Shown here: piece after piece, positions 20,249 to 32,774 of the stretch
Position numbering within the stretch: position 1 is the first letter of the stretch
Layout: the number at the start of each line of letters is the position of its first letter
Origin: Fusarium oxysporum f. sp. lycopersici 4287
Lineage: Eukaryota > Ascomycota > Sordariomycetes > Hypocreales > Nectriaceae
Length of the DNA: 64,000 nucleotides
Reading direction: 5' to 3'
Assembly: GCF_000149955.1 (NCBI RefSeq)
Contig: NC_030986.1
Coordinates: 6,198,568-6,262,567 of the forward strand
Translations under genes and position numbers: made by a program
Notes under the pieces: generated by a model
What the model was told of the DNA's origin: nothing
Seen by the model: the letters and a program-made list of their open reading frames with translations, nothing else
Databases searched by the model: none

Positions 20249-22960
20249 TGTAGGCAAGGGAACCCGTGGAGGAGCAACTGTCAGTTGCTACCGCCGCGCT
20301 GGGTGAAGCGAGGATCTTTGCTTGACGTGAGTGGAATTGGCACGGCACTGCAGGTTCTTAACTGACACCGACATGCTCTACCAGAAACCGGGTCCCAGCG
20401 GCAGCTGCGCATTGCTCCTGGTTAGAGTTTACCTCATCGGCCCCACCACACTCCCCTGAGTCCGAGCTGACCTGAGCTGGATGTGTCCATTGGACAGTTG
20501 CAGTCGGGGCCTCTACGTTTACCCCAATGTAGTCGAGATGGCCTCTAGTGCTTGTTCTGAGACAGGCAGTAAGCACTAACAGATGCGGACAGGGGGATGT
20601 TAGCGATACTCGGCGCTCAATCGGGGGCTCGTCGGAATTGATTACAGGTGCGATCTGTGTTTTTGGTCCGGGGCTTTAGCCAATGGAGGCACGGCGACCG
20701 GGGGAGAGGGGGCTGGGCAGGCTTCGTGGATCAAAATGCGGGCGCTGAACCAAGCCATGAATTCGTACAATGGATGGGATGCTTCGACTCGTGTCGGCAA
20801 GCTGCTAACATGCTTTGTCATCTCGCTAACTCTGTCGAGTGCCTCCAGTCGGGACATTAGAAAAACTCCGATCAGAGAGCTAGGATTTTGTGCATCTACC
20901 GAAGCGGAATTTGACCTACTATTGACTAGAAGGCGACAAAGCAGGCACATGTGTGATGAAAGAAGATCCCCAAGCTTAGAACATGCAGTCTTGCGTGACG
21001 TGGACCGCGAACCTGGGATCAGGACTCGTAACTTTGGACGGAGGGCGTTTTCACGCCTTTTCTTTTCTCTGCCTTCCCGGTGTGGAAAAGTGGACAAGGA
21101 AGCTGGGAGCTGAGAGCGGGGAGACCAGTACTGACTTAGACTAGGGAAAGACGGGAGAGGCCACTGTCTGAGGAGCGTTGGTCCTCAAGATGTCAGGACT
21201 TGACCCACGGCCAAAGCCCCCAGAGTGAGCCTCGGCTTGCGAGACACACAACCAAGCGAGCAAGAGCAAGGACAGAAGAGAGTCCATGAGGAGCATGATA
21301 TCTCTGCACGATCTCTAACAAGGAAAAAGATGCCAGTATCCCGTCAATCGTCGAAAGGCTCCGACGCGGTCACTCTCAGAGGGATTTAATCCAATTAAAG
21401 TCACACCATTAGGCTAGTTATGCCTCTTTTAGCACCGATTTTCGCTCGACCTGCACGTCGTCTAACGATAAGATCATAACTGATAGACATGCTATCGCTG
21501 CTTAAAAAACCCTGCAGCATGTAGTTTTATAACATGGGGCAAGTTACTTCGCGGAGCCTTCCGACAATTGATGGGATGAAGTTATTTGTGGAACTCGCTG
21601 GAGACAGCCGCCGCAGTTTACCATGCCGTCGGGAGATTGCCCAGAGCCTGGAGGGTGTTCCTCAGATTAGCAACTCTCTAAGGTAAGGTAGACGATCAGC
21701 GATCCTGATCCTGGCTTCTGGGGCAATGCAACTCCGCCCTGGGCCGAAGCGGAAACGATGGTGCACCCAAGAGTCTATGATCTGCGCGCCGTGACTTGCT
21801 GAAATGCTTGAACCTCCCCCCCCCCCCCCGGGGGGGCTCATGACGATGAAGCTGTAATGATTATTATGGAGATTGGGGCAATGTTGGTACACAAACGAAC
21901 AAGAAGCCGCATGTTGTGATAATTGCATGGCGTCTGTTCTGGCGTCATGCCAACGCTTCCCGTTGTTAGCGGGAGCGGCTCCCGCTTGCGAGATCGTGAT
22001 AACGGTACCGTAGCTCACTCAAGTTGAGGTTATCCTTATCTTCAGCTCGTCATTTTTTCACGCCGCTACTTTTTTTTTCTTTCCTCCCCCGTTGCGACTC
22101 GCAACCAAGTTGTTTCTCTCCCTTCTCAGCCTCCACAGTATAGGCTTTGCTATGTGTTGTCATCTTAGGTATCCGTCCCTGGAGAGGGGAAACAAGGCGC
22201 GAGCCTCGATAAGAACTGCGGGGCGTGCCAAGCGTTGCACGCTAGGTATATAGCTGCCAAACCGTCGATCACAATATCGCCACTAGCGTGTCATGGTTTG
22301 GAAATATGCCTGCTGGGAGCATTTCCTAAATGGGAAATCCTTGTGCACTTAACCCTCGCTAGTTTGGTCGCTCTCTCATGACATTGGTCACATGTAAACT
22401 TCAACCCTGTCTTTACTAGTAGGGCTTAGTTGTGAAGAGAATGCACCGTACTAATTTAGGCGGGTAGGCAACCTTTAGCTGGTTCCATGTCTTCCCCATG
22501 CTTCGCCCCAGCCCGGACCGTTTTAGGGCTCGTGAAAACTTTGACACCTTCAATGAGAAGCTTGCCCCTTTGTTATTTTCTGGGTAAGAGGAGAATAGGG
22601 TGGCCGAGAAACAAACCCCGCTTAGGGTTAGGATAGGGTTAGTATTAACTATCTAAGCTACCTTGCCCTAGTGTTTTCTTCTAACTAAAGATATAGCTAT
22701 ACCCGTTGGCGTAAAGATAAGAGTGGAAATTTTTCGCATATTTATCTGACAACAATGTCTAGTAGACCTCATTGAACATTCTTGTCAGACATTACGTGTA
22801 TTCGATCCATTAACGCAGATTCGTGTATTCATGTTATGTTGTGTTCAAATTCTGCCCCTTGGAGGCTTTACGGTTTACGTGCGCAATCTTAGATGACCCC
22901 TGCTTGCGCGTGGCAAACACCTGTTCAACAGATTGAGGCTTGTGGGCACTGAGGAGATGA
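20249..22960. other. Long intergenic stretch
   Basis: Overlapping open frames on both strands at 20642-21113 have no recognisable domain. A C14G7 tract lies at 21816-21836 and a short telomere-like TTAGGG run at 22622-22642. Otherwise I see nothing I can support. Confidence 0.5.
21816..21836. repeat. C14/G7 homopolymer junction
   Basis: Fourteen C residues run directly into seven G residues. The tract can fold on itself or form unusual DNA structure; it could also be an assembly artefact. Confidence 0.9.
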
Positions 22961-22961
22961 C

Positions 22962-23290
22962 AACTGAGGAGATAAACGAACGGCGGAATTTCTAACACCC
23001 CATCTCAGTCAATATTAATTACATAACTATAATATCTCTAATTCTAAAATACTACTTAGGATTATTTATATAAATTATAACTCCCTCTTAGATATCCGCA
23101 AACTATATTTAGGCTTGCCGCACCTCCTGTAATTTTATTTACTTGCTTAGTCCACCCTAGGCTAACTACCATTGCTGCCTATTTCCTTCTCGATCTTCTT
23201 CTTTATACAGTTCTGAGATATCATATATTGCCCTGCTTAAATAGAAAGTATTCCACCTAGTTAGAGACTTGTTCTTTTTGCCCTCCGGTG
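22962..23290 (+). repeat. Degraded DNA-transposon 5' fragment (copy 1 of a dispersed repeat)
   Basis: Matches 26561-26925 over most of its length ('gataaacgaacggcgga', 'tatttccttctcgatc', 'cttgttctttttgcc'). It is more AT-rich than copy 2 and lacks the terminal TA-acgt end. No coding sequence remains. Confidence 0.6.
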
Positions 23291-23622
23291 TGGCGTCTAG
23301 AGACTGAGTTGCTTAGCCCCGCCACCAATCGAGCCGAAATAAAAATGCCTGATGCACGGGCCTGTTGTTGAGGAAAGAAGACTTGATTCAGGATACATCG
23401 TCTTGCAGTGGGCAGCAACACATGCACCAACTTCGCTCCCGATAACTTCCAACTCATCTATTGCATATGATTAAGGACAAAGATGGACGCTGTCCAGTTT
23501 CTACAGATCATATTAGACGAAATTTGAGAGAAGGGAGATGGCGCCCTCAATAGGCTCATTTTTCTGGGTTGTTGGTGGTAACGCTAGAGGAGAGACGGCC
23601 CTGGCATCAGGATATCCTTTCG

Positions 23623-25574
23623 TCAAACATACAAATTATCACCAGCATAGATGCAGATGATCTCCACATCGGCTCGATTCGGAGATGCAGTCCTTGTCAC
23701 ATGCTGCTCAGGTTCTCGTCTTGCTATCTTTCCGATAATAGACTGCTCCGCGACGGTGCTGAGAACCCGAGCTACGGCGCGTTGAGGCGAGGGTGAGGTG
23801 CTCAAGGGACGAGCGGATGCGAATATTTCCTTGGAGGGGCTTCGCAAAGGAGTCGATATGTCACCGGTGCTAGAAGCAGGAGTGTTGGTCTGTTGTGGCT
23901 CCGGTGTAGTGGTCAATCCGCCAACAGGTAGGCACGCAGCTGCAGCAATATGCTCGAGAAGCTTCTGATGAACGCGGGTTTGTCGGTTCTCTGCCTGTTC
24001 CAGCTTCATCACCCAGTCATCAATAGAGGCATCCAGACTCGCAAGTACTTCCTCCTGTTTCAGCAACAACTCATGGCTGAACTTGGCGATACTAGAAGAG
24101 CGCAGGTACTGGCAAATGCGTGAGTGGAGGTTCCGGCGGCCTATGCGGAGAGCATTGTAGGTATGACGCAAGTATTCAATCCTCTCATCCAAGTGACGGA
24201 GTTCCTGTATAATTATTAGTCGGGTTCCGCTGGCAATACTGACTATATGACTGACCTTAGAAAGCGTCTCGACATCCGCTGACTTAAGAATATCAAATCG
24301 TCTTACCTGGTCGAACGCTTTCTTTTGAAGTAAAGTAAGTTCAGACTGCTCGAGTTGCTCAAAGGCATCGGCTTGCTTCAGACCAATAGGCAACGGTTCA
24401 AAGGCCTTTTGCTCCAAGCTCTTGCCTCTCCTCGACTCTGGTCTCTGGACGAATGGATCGTTGTTGGTACCTAAGCCAGATCCCTCCCTCGGTAGGCCTC
24501 TGCCCATAGTCCCCGATGATTCCAAGTCACCCCTTCGGTGGCCTCGGGAGGCATTACCTACTTCCGTCGTGATGGTGGGAGGAGTGTAACTTCCATTCCG
24601 TAGGTTAAGATATGCGGCATTAGGCTCCATTAGTGGTGCTAAAACAGGAGTAGCCGGCGTGCCGCAGGACGTGGCATTGATCGATGCTGACTTAGGTGCC
24701 GTGAGATCGGGCATAGAAGACTTGGGTATGGAGGCCGTGCGGCTTTGAGGGGATCCATTGATGCGGCCATGTCTAGGGGATTCATTCCTAGTAGTGAAGT
24801 AGTTGAGGGATTGCAGGCGCTGGAGTAAGGGTAATGGTACATCAGACTTGGGATTGACCGGGGGGTCAAGGCACTTCGGCGAGACGGTGGCTATGCCTTG
24901 AGAGCATGTTTGAGGAGCCTCCTTGCCGAGAGACTGAGACTGGGAACCTTTATCATCGCTGGAGATGTAAAGGAAAGTGTCCGTAAGCTGGTACTCTCCG
25001 AACGAATTATTAGGGACACTAGTGGAGCGCGCGTGTGAGGGCGTCGGGCGTCCAGGAATAGCCGCTGGTATTCAGTCAGTTCACAAGATCAAGTCAAATG
25101 CTAGTCTTGGATCACATACGGGAATCAATGGCAAGTTCTTGAACTGCTGTCATAGGCCCAAGCTCTGGTACACTGATTTTGCGCTGTCGGACCAAAATAT
25201 ACTGGTTGAGCCTCTTTGTGAGGCCACTGGGAGCTAGCGCGAGCTTGTCTATCCTATCACCCGTTGGCAGCGAAGGTGTAGAAATAGCCTTCTCGACGTC
25301 CACGCCTTTAGTCCTGCTGTTAAGGACCGGCAACCTCGTCTCCTTGGGGAAGAACTGGTATTTCCGCGGTGGGTCGGGCTGTCGCACTCCCCAAGTAAAT
25401 GGCTTCTCTGGATGAAGCTGATTCTGAAGAGACAGGATTGGTAAGCCTGGGCTAAACGAAAGACTTAAAGTGTCGAGGGAGTTGCGTTCATACTAAGTCA
25501 TTTGAGGACTGAGAGGGTGGCCTTGTTATATGGTCAACATCAATACTGACGATGTATTCAGCGATATGAGCCAT
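23623..25574 (-). CDS. Up-regulated During Septation (UPS) domain protein
   Basis: The C-terminal 363 residues contain the UPS/Usp1 helical region ('ELRHLDERIEYLRHTYNALRIGRRNLHSRI', 'FSHELLLKQEEVLASLDASIDDWVMKLEQAENR'), a predicted coiled coil found in fungal septation-associated proteins. A 51-bp intron (GTCAGT..CAG, in frame) lies near 24205-24255. A further phase-1 intron near 25083-25113 joins 'ELAIDS' to 'IPGRPTPSHARS'. Upstream, 'HPEKPFTWGV' and 'PPRKYQFFPKE' match N-terminal motifs of this family. The likely start is 25574 (ATGGCTCATATC), but the first intron (around 25480-25440) is not resolved. The central and C-terminal parts are low-complexity Ser/Pro-rich, as usual. It probably acts at septa or sites of polar growth. 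No breaks are seen. Confidence 0.82.
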
Positions 25575-25639
25575 TGTGTCAAAATGATCCGATTTAGTCG
25601 AGGGGCTAGAAAGGGGGGTAGATCAGTGCTAGAGATCGA

Positions 25640-26555
25640 TGGCGCCGGCTTAATATATTAATGTTGTCGATATTAGGGCGGCGAGCCTAGCACTAGTCAA
25701 TGGAGATACTGTAGGGTGGAGTATTCCGGCTTTGAAAAAACTGGTAGGACGTGAGTGCAACGTCGATTGTGGAATTGAGGGTATATAACAAACCGAAAGT
25801 GTGGACGGCAACCCGAAGACTGGTTTAACGCCATGATCGCGCGCCATCGAGTTCGGTCTCTTCGCTGATAGCTAGGCGTGCAGTCACCAGAAGGCAGGTT
25901 GTTTCATTCATCGGCCCCTGTTGATGACCATGACTGAATGATTGGAGCCCTTGACCACAGCCATGGCCAGGGGACGACGCGGGACAAGAACCAAGAGGGC
26001 GCAAACTGCCAAGGGTGGGGCTCGTAGCGAAAAGCGGGATAGATTGGCAGGGCCTGTTCCGAGGCAGTGGCGTTCGGGGAATGTGCGTTTTATGGTAAGT
26101 CAAATCTGGAAGGAGAGCCAAAGACGGAGATACACCTGGCGCCGAACTAGTCCATTGGGTTACATCGCTCAACATCTTGCCTCTTTCTTGGTCGCGTTAT
26201 CTCGAATAGAGCCAAGTTCAAGTTTTAAGGGTCTAGAATTGGCCAATTATCGTTACTTTAACTTGCTAGATCAGAGCTCGATTCAGCCTTTGTCAATGCT
26301 CAAAGCTCAAAGCTCCGACATGACCGATGATCCAGATCGACCTGGATCCACTAGCACGAATATTTCGGCGGAGCTATATGCCAACTATTCGGGCCTTGCT
26401 TCCAGTGGTGCTGTGCCTCGGCTTTACGGGGAAACTCTTGGTTTATGGGTTGCCGTCTTCATAGTGGTCTCGACGAAATCCCCATCTCCCTCATTTAGTC
26501 CAAAACGATGCAACGCAATAGCGGTGCAAATTTGTACTCTTTTAACGTTGGAAAC
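25640..26555. other. Intergenic region upstream of the UPS gene
   Basis: A 248-codon open frame (25942-26688) runs through this region but continues into a transposon end and lacks recognisable domains, so I do not call it a gene. Confidence 0.5.
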
Positions 26556-26560
26556 ATGTA

Positions 26561-26925
26561 ACGTTTTGTGTAAGCGAGCAGCGGATATAAGCGAACGACG
26601 GATTTTCCACCACTCCATCTATGTCAACGTTAATTACACCACCACAACATATCTAATTCCAAGCTGCTACTCGGAATTATATATGTAAATAAAATCTCCC
26701 TCTTCCTCATTGCCAGCATATTGTTTCTGGACTTGCCGTACCTTCCGCGGTTCCCTTTACTTGCTGCGCCTATTCCAGGATGGCTACCACTCCCGTCTAT
26801 TTCCTTCTCGATCCTCTTCTTGATACCTTTTTGAGATATTATGTCCTGCCCTAGCTGAATAGCCGTCATCTCACTAAGCTATAGTCTTGTTCTTTTTGCC
26901 TTCCGATGCCTACTAAGCGCATTAT
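26561..26925 (+). repeat. Pogo-like transposon 5' end fragment (copy 2)
   Basis: Begins after a TA (26559-26560) with 'acgttttgtgtaagcgagc', then a second 'taagcgaac' iteron, giving the layout of a Fot1/pogo terminal repeat of a different subfamily. It is followed by leader sequence and a short ATG frame at 26908 that stops after about 11 codons. Homologous to 22962-23290. Confidence 0.6.
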
Positions 26926-26929
26926 TAGT

Positions 26930-28090
26930 CCTTTATAGTGAATAGACCTGGTCGTTGAGAAGGGTTACTCAATGTGCTAAAACTTGTGTGCCTTTCGCAA
27001 GCTCGTCTACGGCCTTATATATCGGTATCTGTGAGTTACTCTGGTGTCGAGCAATTCGATATTTGGTTGGTGTTGATTATAAAATGGCTTCCGTGGGGTT
27101 ATGAGGTATCTGGGAAGTCCAAGGTCCCGCCGCTGTTATTAGGCTTACTCGGGACGTTAGCGTTTGTAACTTGATATCTAGCTTTGATAGGATAACTGCC
27201 GGGTCCAGAGGTACTAATCCCAATACCCTAATCCTGACTTGATATTTATTTCTCCTATAATAGCAAAGAAGGCGGCCTTAAAAGTAATTAAGAAGTTAAC
27301 CTTGGTCATATTGTTAATATGTGACTTGACTAGCTGTTCGATTATTGACTCTATGCTCGCTTCAGAGGGCCGAAGTATCTATTATCTAGAGGTTAAAGAA
27401 TATGAGATAAATAAGAAGGCATAGAGCTTATGATAATCTTATTCTCTTTACAGAATCGGTCGAAACGAGTGGAGAGGTAGCGTAAGTAACTATTAATCAC
27501 TAATATGCGATAGATGCCATTCTTAAGATATGCTATATACTTATTAAAATGCTAAATGTGTTTTAGGCCTTTTTTTTTACTTATATACCCTTAATAGGCT
27601 TAATCACCTAATCTATTAGGAGGTTGCACTTGAAGTATAAATTCATAAGGTAGCAGGCCCCATTAAGTATAATACACGGCGGGATGCATTAGCTTTAACT
27701 TATCTATTAATCCCGTAGATTACTAGGTAAAAATAAGACGATGCAAATTTTTACTGTACTAAGAGTTAATTTTGTCATTGGTTACTAGCGAGCTCTAGCC
27801 CCTCATTATGAACAGAGATCATTATTCTCAGCAGTCGGTCGGAAGTGTTCATGGGGAAGGCCTTCCGTCTTTCTAGCACTCTTGCAAACCAAGGCACCGC
27901 CGCTTCCTTGAGGTATGGGCAACCCCTCTGGGTATGATCTGGGTTTCAATTCTACTTAGTACTCATTAACTGGCTAAAGCCGAGTCTCTCAAGTGTTTTA
28001 CTTTACATCATCCAAGACGCCGTCGTATTGGTTTATTTCCAGAATTGTGATTCTTGTGCAAAGCTTGGGCCCTCTGCTAGTACTTTCTTG
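26930..28090. other. AT-rich relic DNA
   Basis: Strongly AT-rich with many stop codons in all frames (notably 27230-27760). It looks like mutated repeat DNA, but no family can be recognised. No gene is supported. Confidence 0.45.
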
Positions 28091-28096
28091 GTGTTA

Positions 28097-29647
28097 TTAA
28101 ATACTATAATAAGGTCTTTTATGCGCCCGTCTCCTTGACAGTCTTTGTCCTTTGTTTGTTTCGGTTTCTGTATTAACACCAGAGGTAATAACTCCATGTG
28201 GACCAATCTCATAATCGACACTGTAGCCGTCCTCGATTCTGATGTCTGATTTCGTCATGTGCATAACGGCTGTACTGATAAGCCTAAATAATGCGGTAGA
28301 ATGGCTCAGCCAGTAGATTCGGACCTTCTTCGACTCGAATAGTTGCTCTTTGGGTTGGCCTGAACGCTAGCAAATAATCCAGCCTCGTCGTGCCCCAAGT
28401 CGTAAGCGTCGTGGTGTACCTCCTTGCCTGTTCTTCCAGCATCGACGTGGAAGGATCGGGTCATCACGATCTCTCCACGTCTACTAACGTCTTCGTGGGT
28501 TGAGTGACTTTGGTTTCCATAGTAGGGTTATCTCTTACGTCGAACTAGCAGAGCGCTTATAGATGGAAGACAGGCGCATATTAAAGCCGATCCCGGCCTC
28601 CGCATTGCTATGACCATTAGTCCCACTGTTAAGTAAATCGGGGGATGTTCTTACCCAGATAATATCGCCTTTGTGAAGACGATGGTCTAGTTTACAGACT
28701 TGCCCTCGTGCAGGATCATTGCCAATCGGTAGATACTGAAAGCTGTCGCAACGCCTCCAGCACAAAGAATTCCAATGACTCGGAGTCTTTTCCGTCTAGA
28801 TAGCTGTAGTGACCACGTGAGCGGGGTCGGGAGTAGCAAAATGACCAAGTCACTGATGGCACTGATGATAGTATCGGCGAAAATGATGGCGCTTTGGTTT
28901 AAGCATTTGTCTGTCTCTCCTTTCCAGTACGCGCTGATCGGCCAGCATATAAAGATCTTGATGAAAAGGCCCGACACATAGTATGCCACAAGCATGCCGA
29001 TAAAAATGTAGATGCCTATCATGGTTTCCTTATGGACATCTCCGAAGACTCGTATGAGATGAAGAGGAGAGCAAGTTTGACGATCAGGGCCATGGGAGCG
29101 TAGAAGATAGTGGCAGCATATCCGGACTGTAACACCATAATATTAGAGATTAGTTATGTTATTATATGTATTTAACTTACTCGAAAGAAATCGGCGCATA
29201 TTCCTTTCGTACTTCCAATTGATTGAGCCCGCCGCCGTAAGTCCCAGCTGTTAAGGCGTTAGCAAGAACAGCAACGGCTTGAGAACAGATGGACATACCA
29301 ACGCAGGCTGTGATACAATACCCGATCATCAACGCCTAGAACGAGATTACCTTCACAGATACAAGACATAGGAAGCTGCAGCGCCATACGTAGGAAGTAT
29401 AAGTGGCCACTCTTCAGGGTCAGCGTTCAATATGAGATGGCCTTCCTCAACAATACTCACAGTCATCTCTCGTTGTCCCTCCTCCCATAACCCTTGTCTT
29501 GACATAAAAACGAGTCACAACGAAAGCGGACACAGACGCAATGGTAAGAGCTTGTCTGGCATAATTGCACGACCTTAGCACATCTTATGGATGCTTTAGG
29601 TTCAGCTCCACGCCCGAGGATGGAGGCGCTGCACCGGGAAAGCTCAT
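28097..29647 (-). pseudogene. Pth11-like (fungal rhodopsin-fold) membrane protein, broken
   Basis: The minus strand from ATG 29647 ('MSFPGAAPPSSG') reads, with several introns, into a seven-helix family. The clear block is 28687-29022 ('FIKIFICWPISAYWKG', 'IIFADTIISAISDLVILLLPTPLTWSLQLS', 'ATAFSIYRLAMILHEG'). An intron at about 28604-28657 joins 'SG' to 'NAEAGIG'. Just after, one extra base near 28581-28584 shifts the frame away from 'LICACLPSISALLVRR'. In that frame a TAA at 28528-28530 follows (CAA expected). The conserved tail ('EVHHDAYDLGHDEAGLF', 'EDGYSVDYEIGPHGVI') is still readable further on, ending at 28097. Multiple lesions make this a probable pseudogene. Family members act in surface sensing and host recognition in plant pathogens, but this copy has no inferable role. 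Confidence 0.7.
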
Positions 29648-29699
29648 GGTCGAGAAGGCTAGATCCTAATAGACCACCTATATGTCATACGAAGAGAGC

Positions 29700-30700
29700 A
29701 ACAAGAGGTTTCAGGAAAGAAGCCACGAGGTGGTGAGGATGGGAACGACGGCCTCTAAAGGCGGGAGAGGCGCCCAGTTCTCTCATCAAACCTTTTCAGC
29801 AATTAGAGGTCCTACATGACATGTCTTGGGGCAAGTGGTTCATTATGTCTTAGCCTCGGGCTTTCCTGGCAGTTCCTCAGACAATTCGGCATAACTGTGG
29901 GTTCGATATGCCGATCATGAAGCAAGATCATCAGGAGATGCATCGTCGACGTTACATTGAACCTTTGGCTAGTGTTGGAAGAAATTTTCAAGCGCAACTT
30001 TAGTTCCCAATAAAAGGAGGGGATCGGCACAGATATTTTAGTCGGTGGAGAATGCTAAAAACGAAACATGTTCGGCAAGTTGGTTTCATGTGGCGTCCCA
30101 AAATAAATGAATTACTTAAAGCTCTTGTAATGACCTTCTTGAATGGTGCTGGTGCCTGCGGATACATGGTCCGATGTCTTGCATGCGATATTGAAGTGTT
30201 TGTGCAAGAGGCTTGGATTGTCAGTTCAATTATAGAGTCGTACTCGGCTGACCCGCAAAGTATTTACCTAGAGCTTCCCAACCTTATGGAAATCATCGAC
30301 AGAAATTAGTAAAGGTCAAGAATTCATTTCCTATAATATCTCTTATCATCCTGGGCTTGTGCGAAAATTGAAGCTCTCTAAATACCACACCAGAAAATCT
30401 TGATCAACAATTATAAATATGGGTGACGTGCCGTGATAGCGGGGCAGATTCCCACTTATTTCAAAATCTAGACATTGCCAATGGAAAGATACGACTTAAG
30501 CACCGGAACCTCCTTGCGTAACTTACTAGAAACTGGGGAACTCTGTTGAACTCAAATTCCATACCGGAGAACCTTAATCGTATCGGTTTGATGATGGAAT
30601 ACTACACGCAACGTATAATAGAGAGTGGCCCTATCATTTCTGACGGCCTTCCCTTCTCACTAGAGTTATGCTTAACCTGAGAAACCTCACTGACATAAGT
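29700..30700. other. Intergenic, no supported gene
   Basis: Small frames such as 30052-30309 lack recognisable domains. The sequence is moderately AT-rich. Confidence 0.45.
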
Positions 30701-30708
30701 GAAAAGAC

Positions 30709-30901
30709 TAACGTGTATGATAAGCGAGTTGAACAGATAAGCGAATTGAACAAAAACCGATCAATTGGTTCTTATCGTCTTCTGATCCTCGATGGTCACG
30801 AAAATCACCACTCGGCCGACTTTGAGATCTACTGTGAAGAGAATGATATTATTACGCTTTGTATGCCGCCTTTTTGTCGCGCATGCTTATCATGCACGTT
30901 A
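30709..30901 (+). mobile_element. 189-bp pogo-derived MITE with TA duplication
   Basis: Element 30711-30899 has TA at both sides (30709-30710, 30900-30901). The left end 'acgtgtatgataagcgag' and the right end (complement of 'acgtgcatgataagc') match the termini of the 36.4-38.3 kb element. The interior keeps only the transposase segment around the second catalytic Asp ('LLILDGHE..HH' to 'ITLCMPP'). It is thus an internal-deletion derivative that could be mobilised in trans. Confidence 0.85.
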
Positions 30902-31057
30902 TATAATTTTTTTTTAATGATTCCGTAAAAATTTATATAAGCTATTTAAAAGCTAGCTAATAGCATATAAAGGTTTGAGTTATTTTAGGCTTAATTTCAA
31001 TTTTTGAGAACTTATTAACGTAATTATCTTGCAAGGTGTAAATACTAGCAAAGTCAA

Positions 31058-31083
31058 AAGTGTCCCACTCGCTTATCATATGT
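31058..31083. repeat. Second solitary pogo-type right end
   Basis: 'tgtcccactcgcttatcatatgt' followed by TA at 31084-31085 resembles a Fot1/pogo right terminus. It may be the end of a larger relic into which the 189-bp MITE inserted. Confidence 0.45.
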
Positions 31084-31089
31084 TAGCTG

Positions 31090-32774
31090 GTTTAAAATGT
31101 AACTTGTTAATTCCCCTAAGCCTGTGCGCTCTGCGCTGTACCCACAAAAGCGTGGACTGATGTCCGTGCTCGACAGGCGCACTGGTCAATCTTTGCCTTC
31201 AGGCGATGGCGTTTTTGTTTCGTTTCGTTTCCCATCGTCCATCGTCATCTCTCACAACCCCAGTTTCGACACGATCCTCGGACCCGGGTCGGCTTTCTCC
31301 ACATCTGATCAACCGTGGACGAACAGCCTGTGGTGTCGACAGGAGAATGCGATAATGGCGCAGTAGCAGCAGTAACAGCACAGCATATCACAGCATGTCC
31401 TGCGCAGGACCAGGGTCCCAGATCCGCCTCAGTATTCGGATGTACAGAGAATGTCCAAGATTGCCTGGTTTTGGACTCGGCAATCTTACCATGGCATCGC
31501 AGTGCAACGGCACGCGGGCAGGCGATGTTGTCCTTAACTTAGTACTACGTAACTAACTACAGGCGACGCCATGACCCAGCGGCCTTGCTCCTGATTACGA
31601 TCTTGCAGACATTCCAAACGTGTTCGTTCATAGCTGCTATTGTCCAAAGCATACCGATGTAACTGAGGAGCGTACAGCCACTTGCAAGTATGCACTGTCA
31701 AAAGGCCCGACGTGGGAAGCAGAAGCACCCCCAACGATCAGCCGGTGCAATGGGATGCAATAAGTTTGAACACCTGTTTATGTACTGGCACACTCAGTCT
31801 AACCCTGTTTATCTTAGCAAACTCCTAATCCTAGTAAGAAGCTTCCAATAGCCAATCAGTATAGCTGAAATTGGCGCACGAGAGATAATATACGCACAGA
31901 CTCAACTTAAGTAGCTAGCAGCTTGAAAGGATACACGCCCCGTATTCAGACTTATTGCATCCCACTGTACCTCTAATCCTTGCTGACTACGTATCCGTCG
32001 TTCATTCCGACGATCCCAACCAGATGGCTCAGGCCAGCAGCCACCCATTAACGACGATCGTCCTACCTCAGACCCTGGTCCCAGCCAGAACCTCCTGCTA
32101 GCTGTCCCTGCACAGGCTGAGGGGGCCCACGGTGCTGACGCTGACAGCGATGGTAACGGTGAAGGTGATGAGCAAGCCTGCAACCAACCCTGTGTCATTG
32201 GCGTTGAAACGGATTTAGTCTAATCAGTAATTAAAGAAACATCGTCAATCATTGCTTCGCTGTAGCACCCACTAATGATTTGTCGTTGGTTCTTAGTATT
32301 GCCCTCTGAGGATAACGGACAATAGCTGATGAGCCCGACACCCTGCAAACAGCGGTTTGACACACCCCCGTCGGTTCCAGATATGCCAGATTCACCCCCG
32401 CCAACAAAATTTCTCGATCTGCCACCAGGATTGCCGCTGTCGAGATAGTTGGGGTTGCCAGAGGGCGGTCACTCCATCACACCCGCCCAGGTGTCACGAC
32501 TTTGCTTTTCCCCATACATTACGCTTCATGCCATCCTCGCCCCATCCAGCTTTTCCACGGATATTTGATCACCTCTCCCCCTTCCTTCTGAGCCAAGATC
32601 TCTTTTCCAGAGGCTCAATACCCTTCACCATCTGCATCTTCATCTATAACATCAATGAGCAACCACCCCGTTCCTGCATTCAAAGCTCGAATAATATCTA
32701 CAACACTACCATCTAACTGCCCATTACTTTAACAGCCCATCGTCACACTTGCCAACCGGCCACTATCAGTAACC
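31090..32774. other. Region upstream of the Myb gene
   Basis: No convincing gene before 32775. The last ~250 bp is pyrimidine-rich, as expected of a fungal promoter and 5' leader. Confidence 0.4.

Noticed and set aside
20642..21113. Opposing 151- and 125-codon frames upstream of the MHYT gene
   Set aside because: No domain, low-complexity composition and mutual overlap; more likely leader or intergenic DNA.
25942..26688. 248-codon open frame
   Set aside because: It lacks domains and runs into a transposon terminal repeat at 26561.
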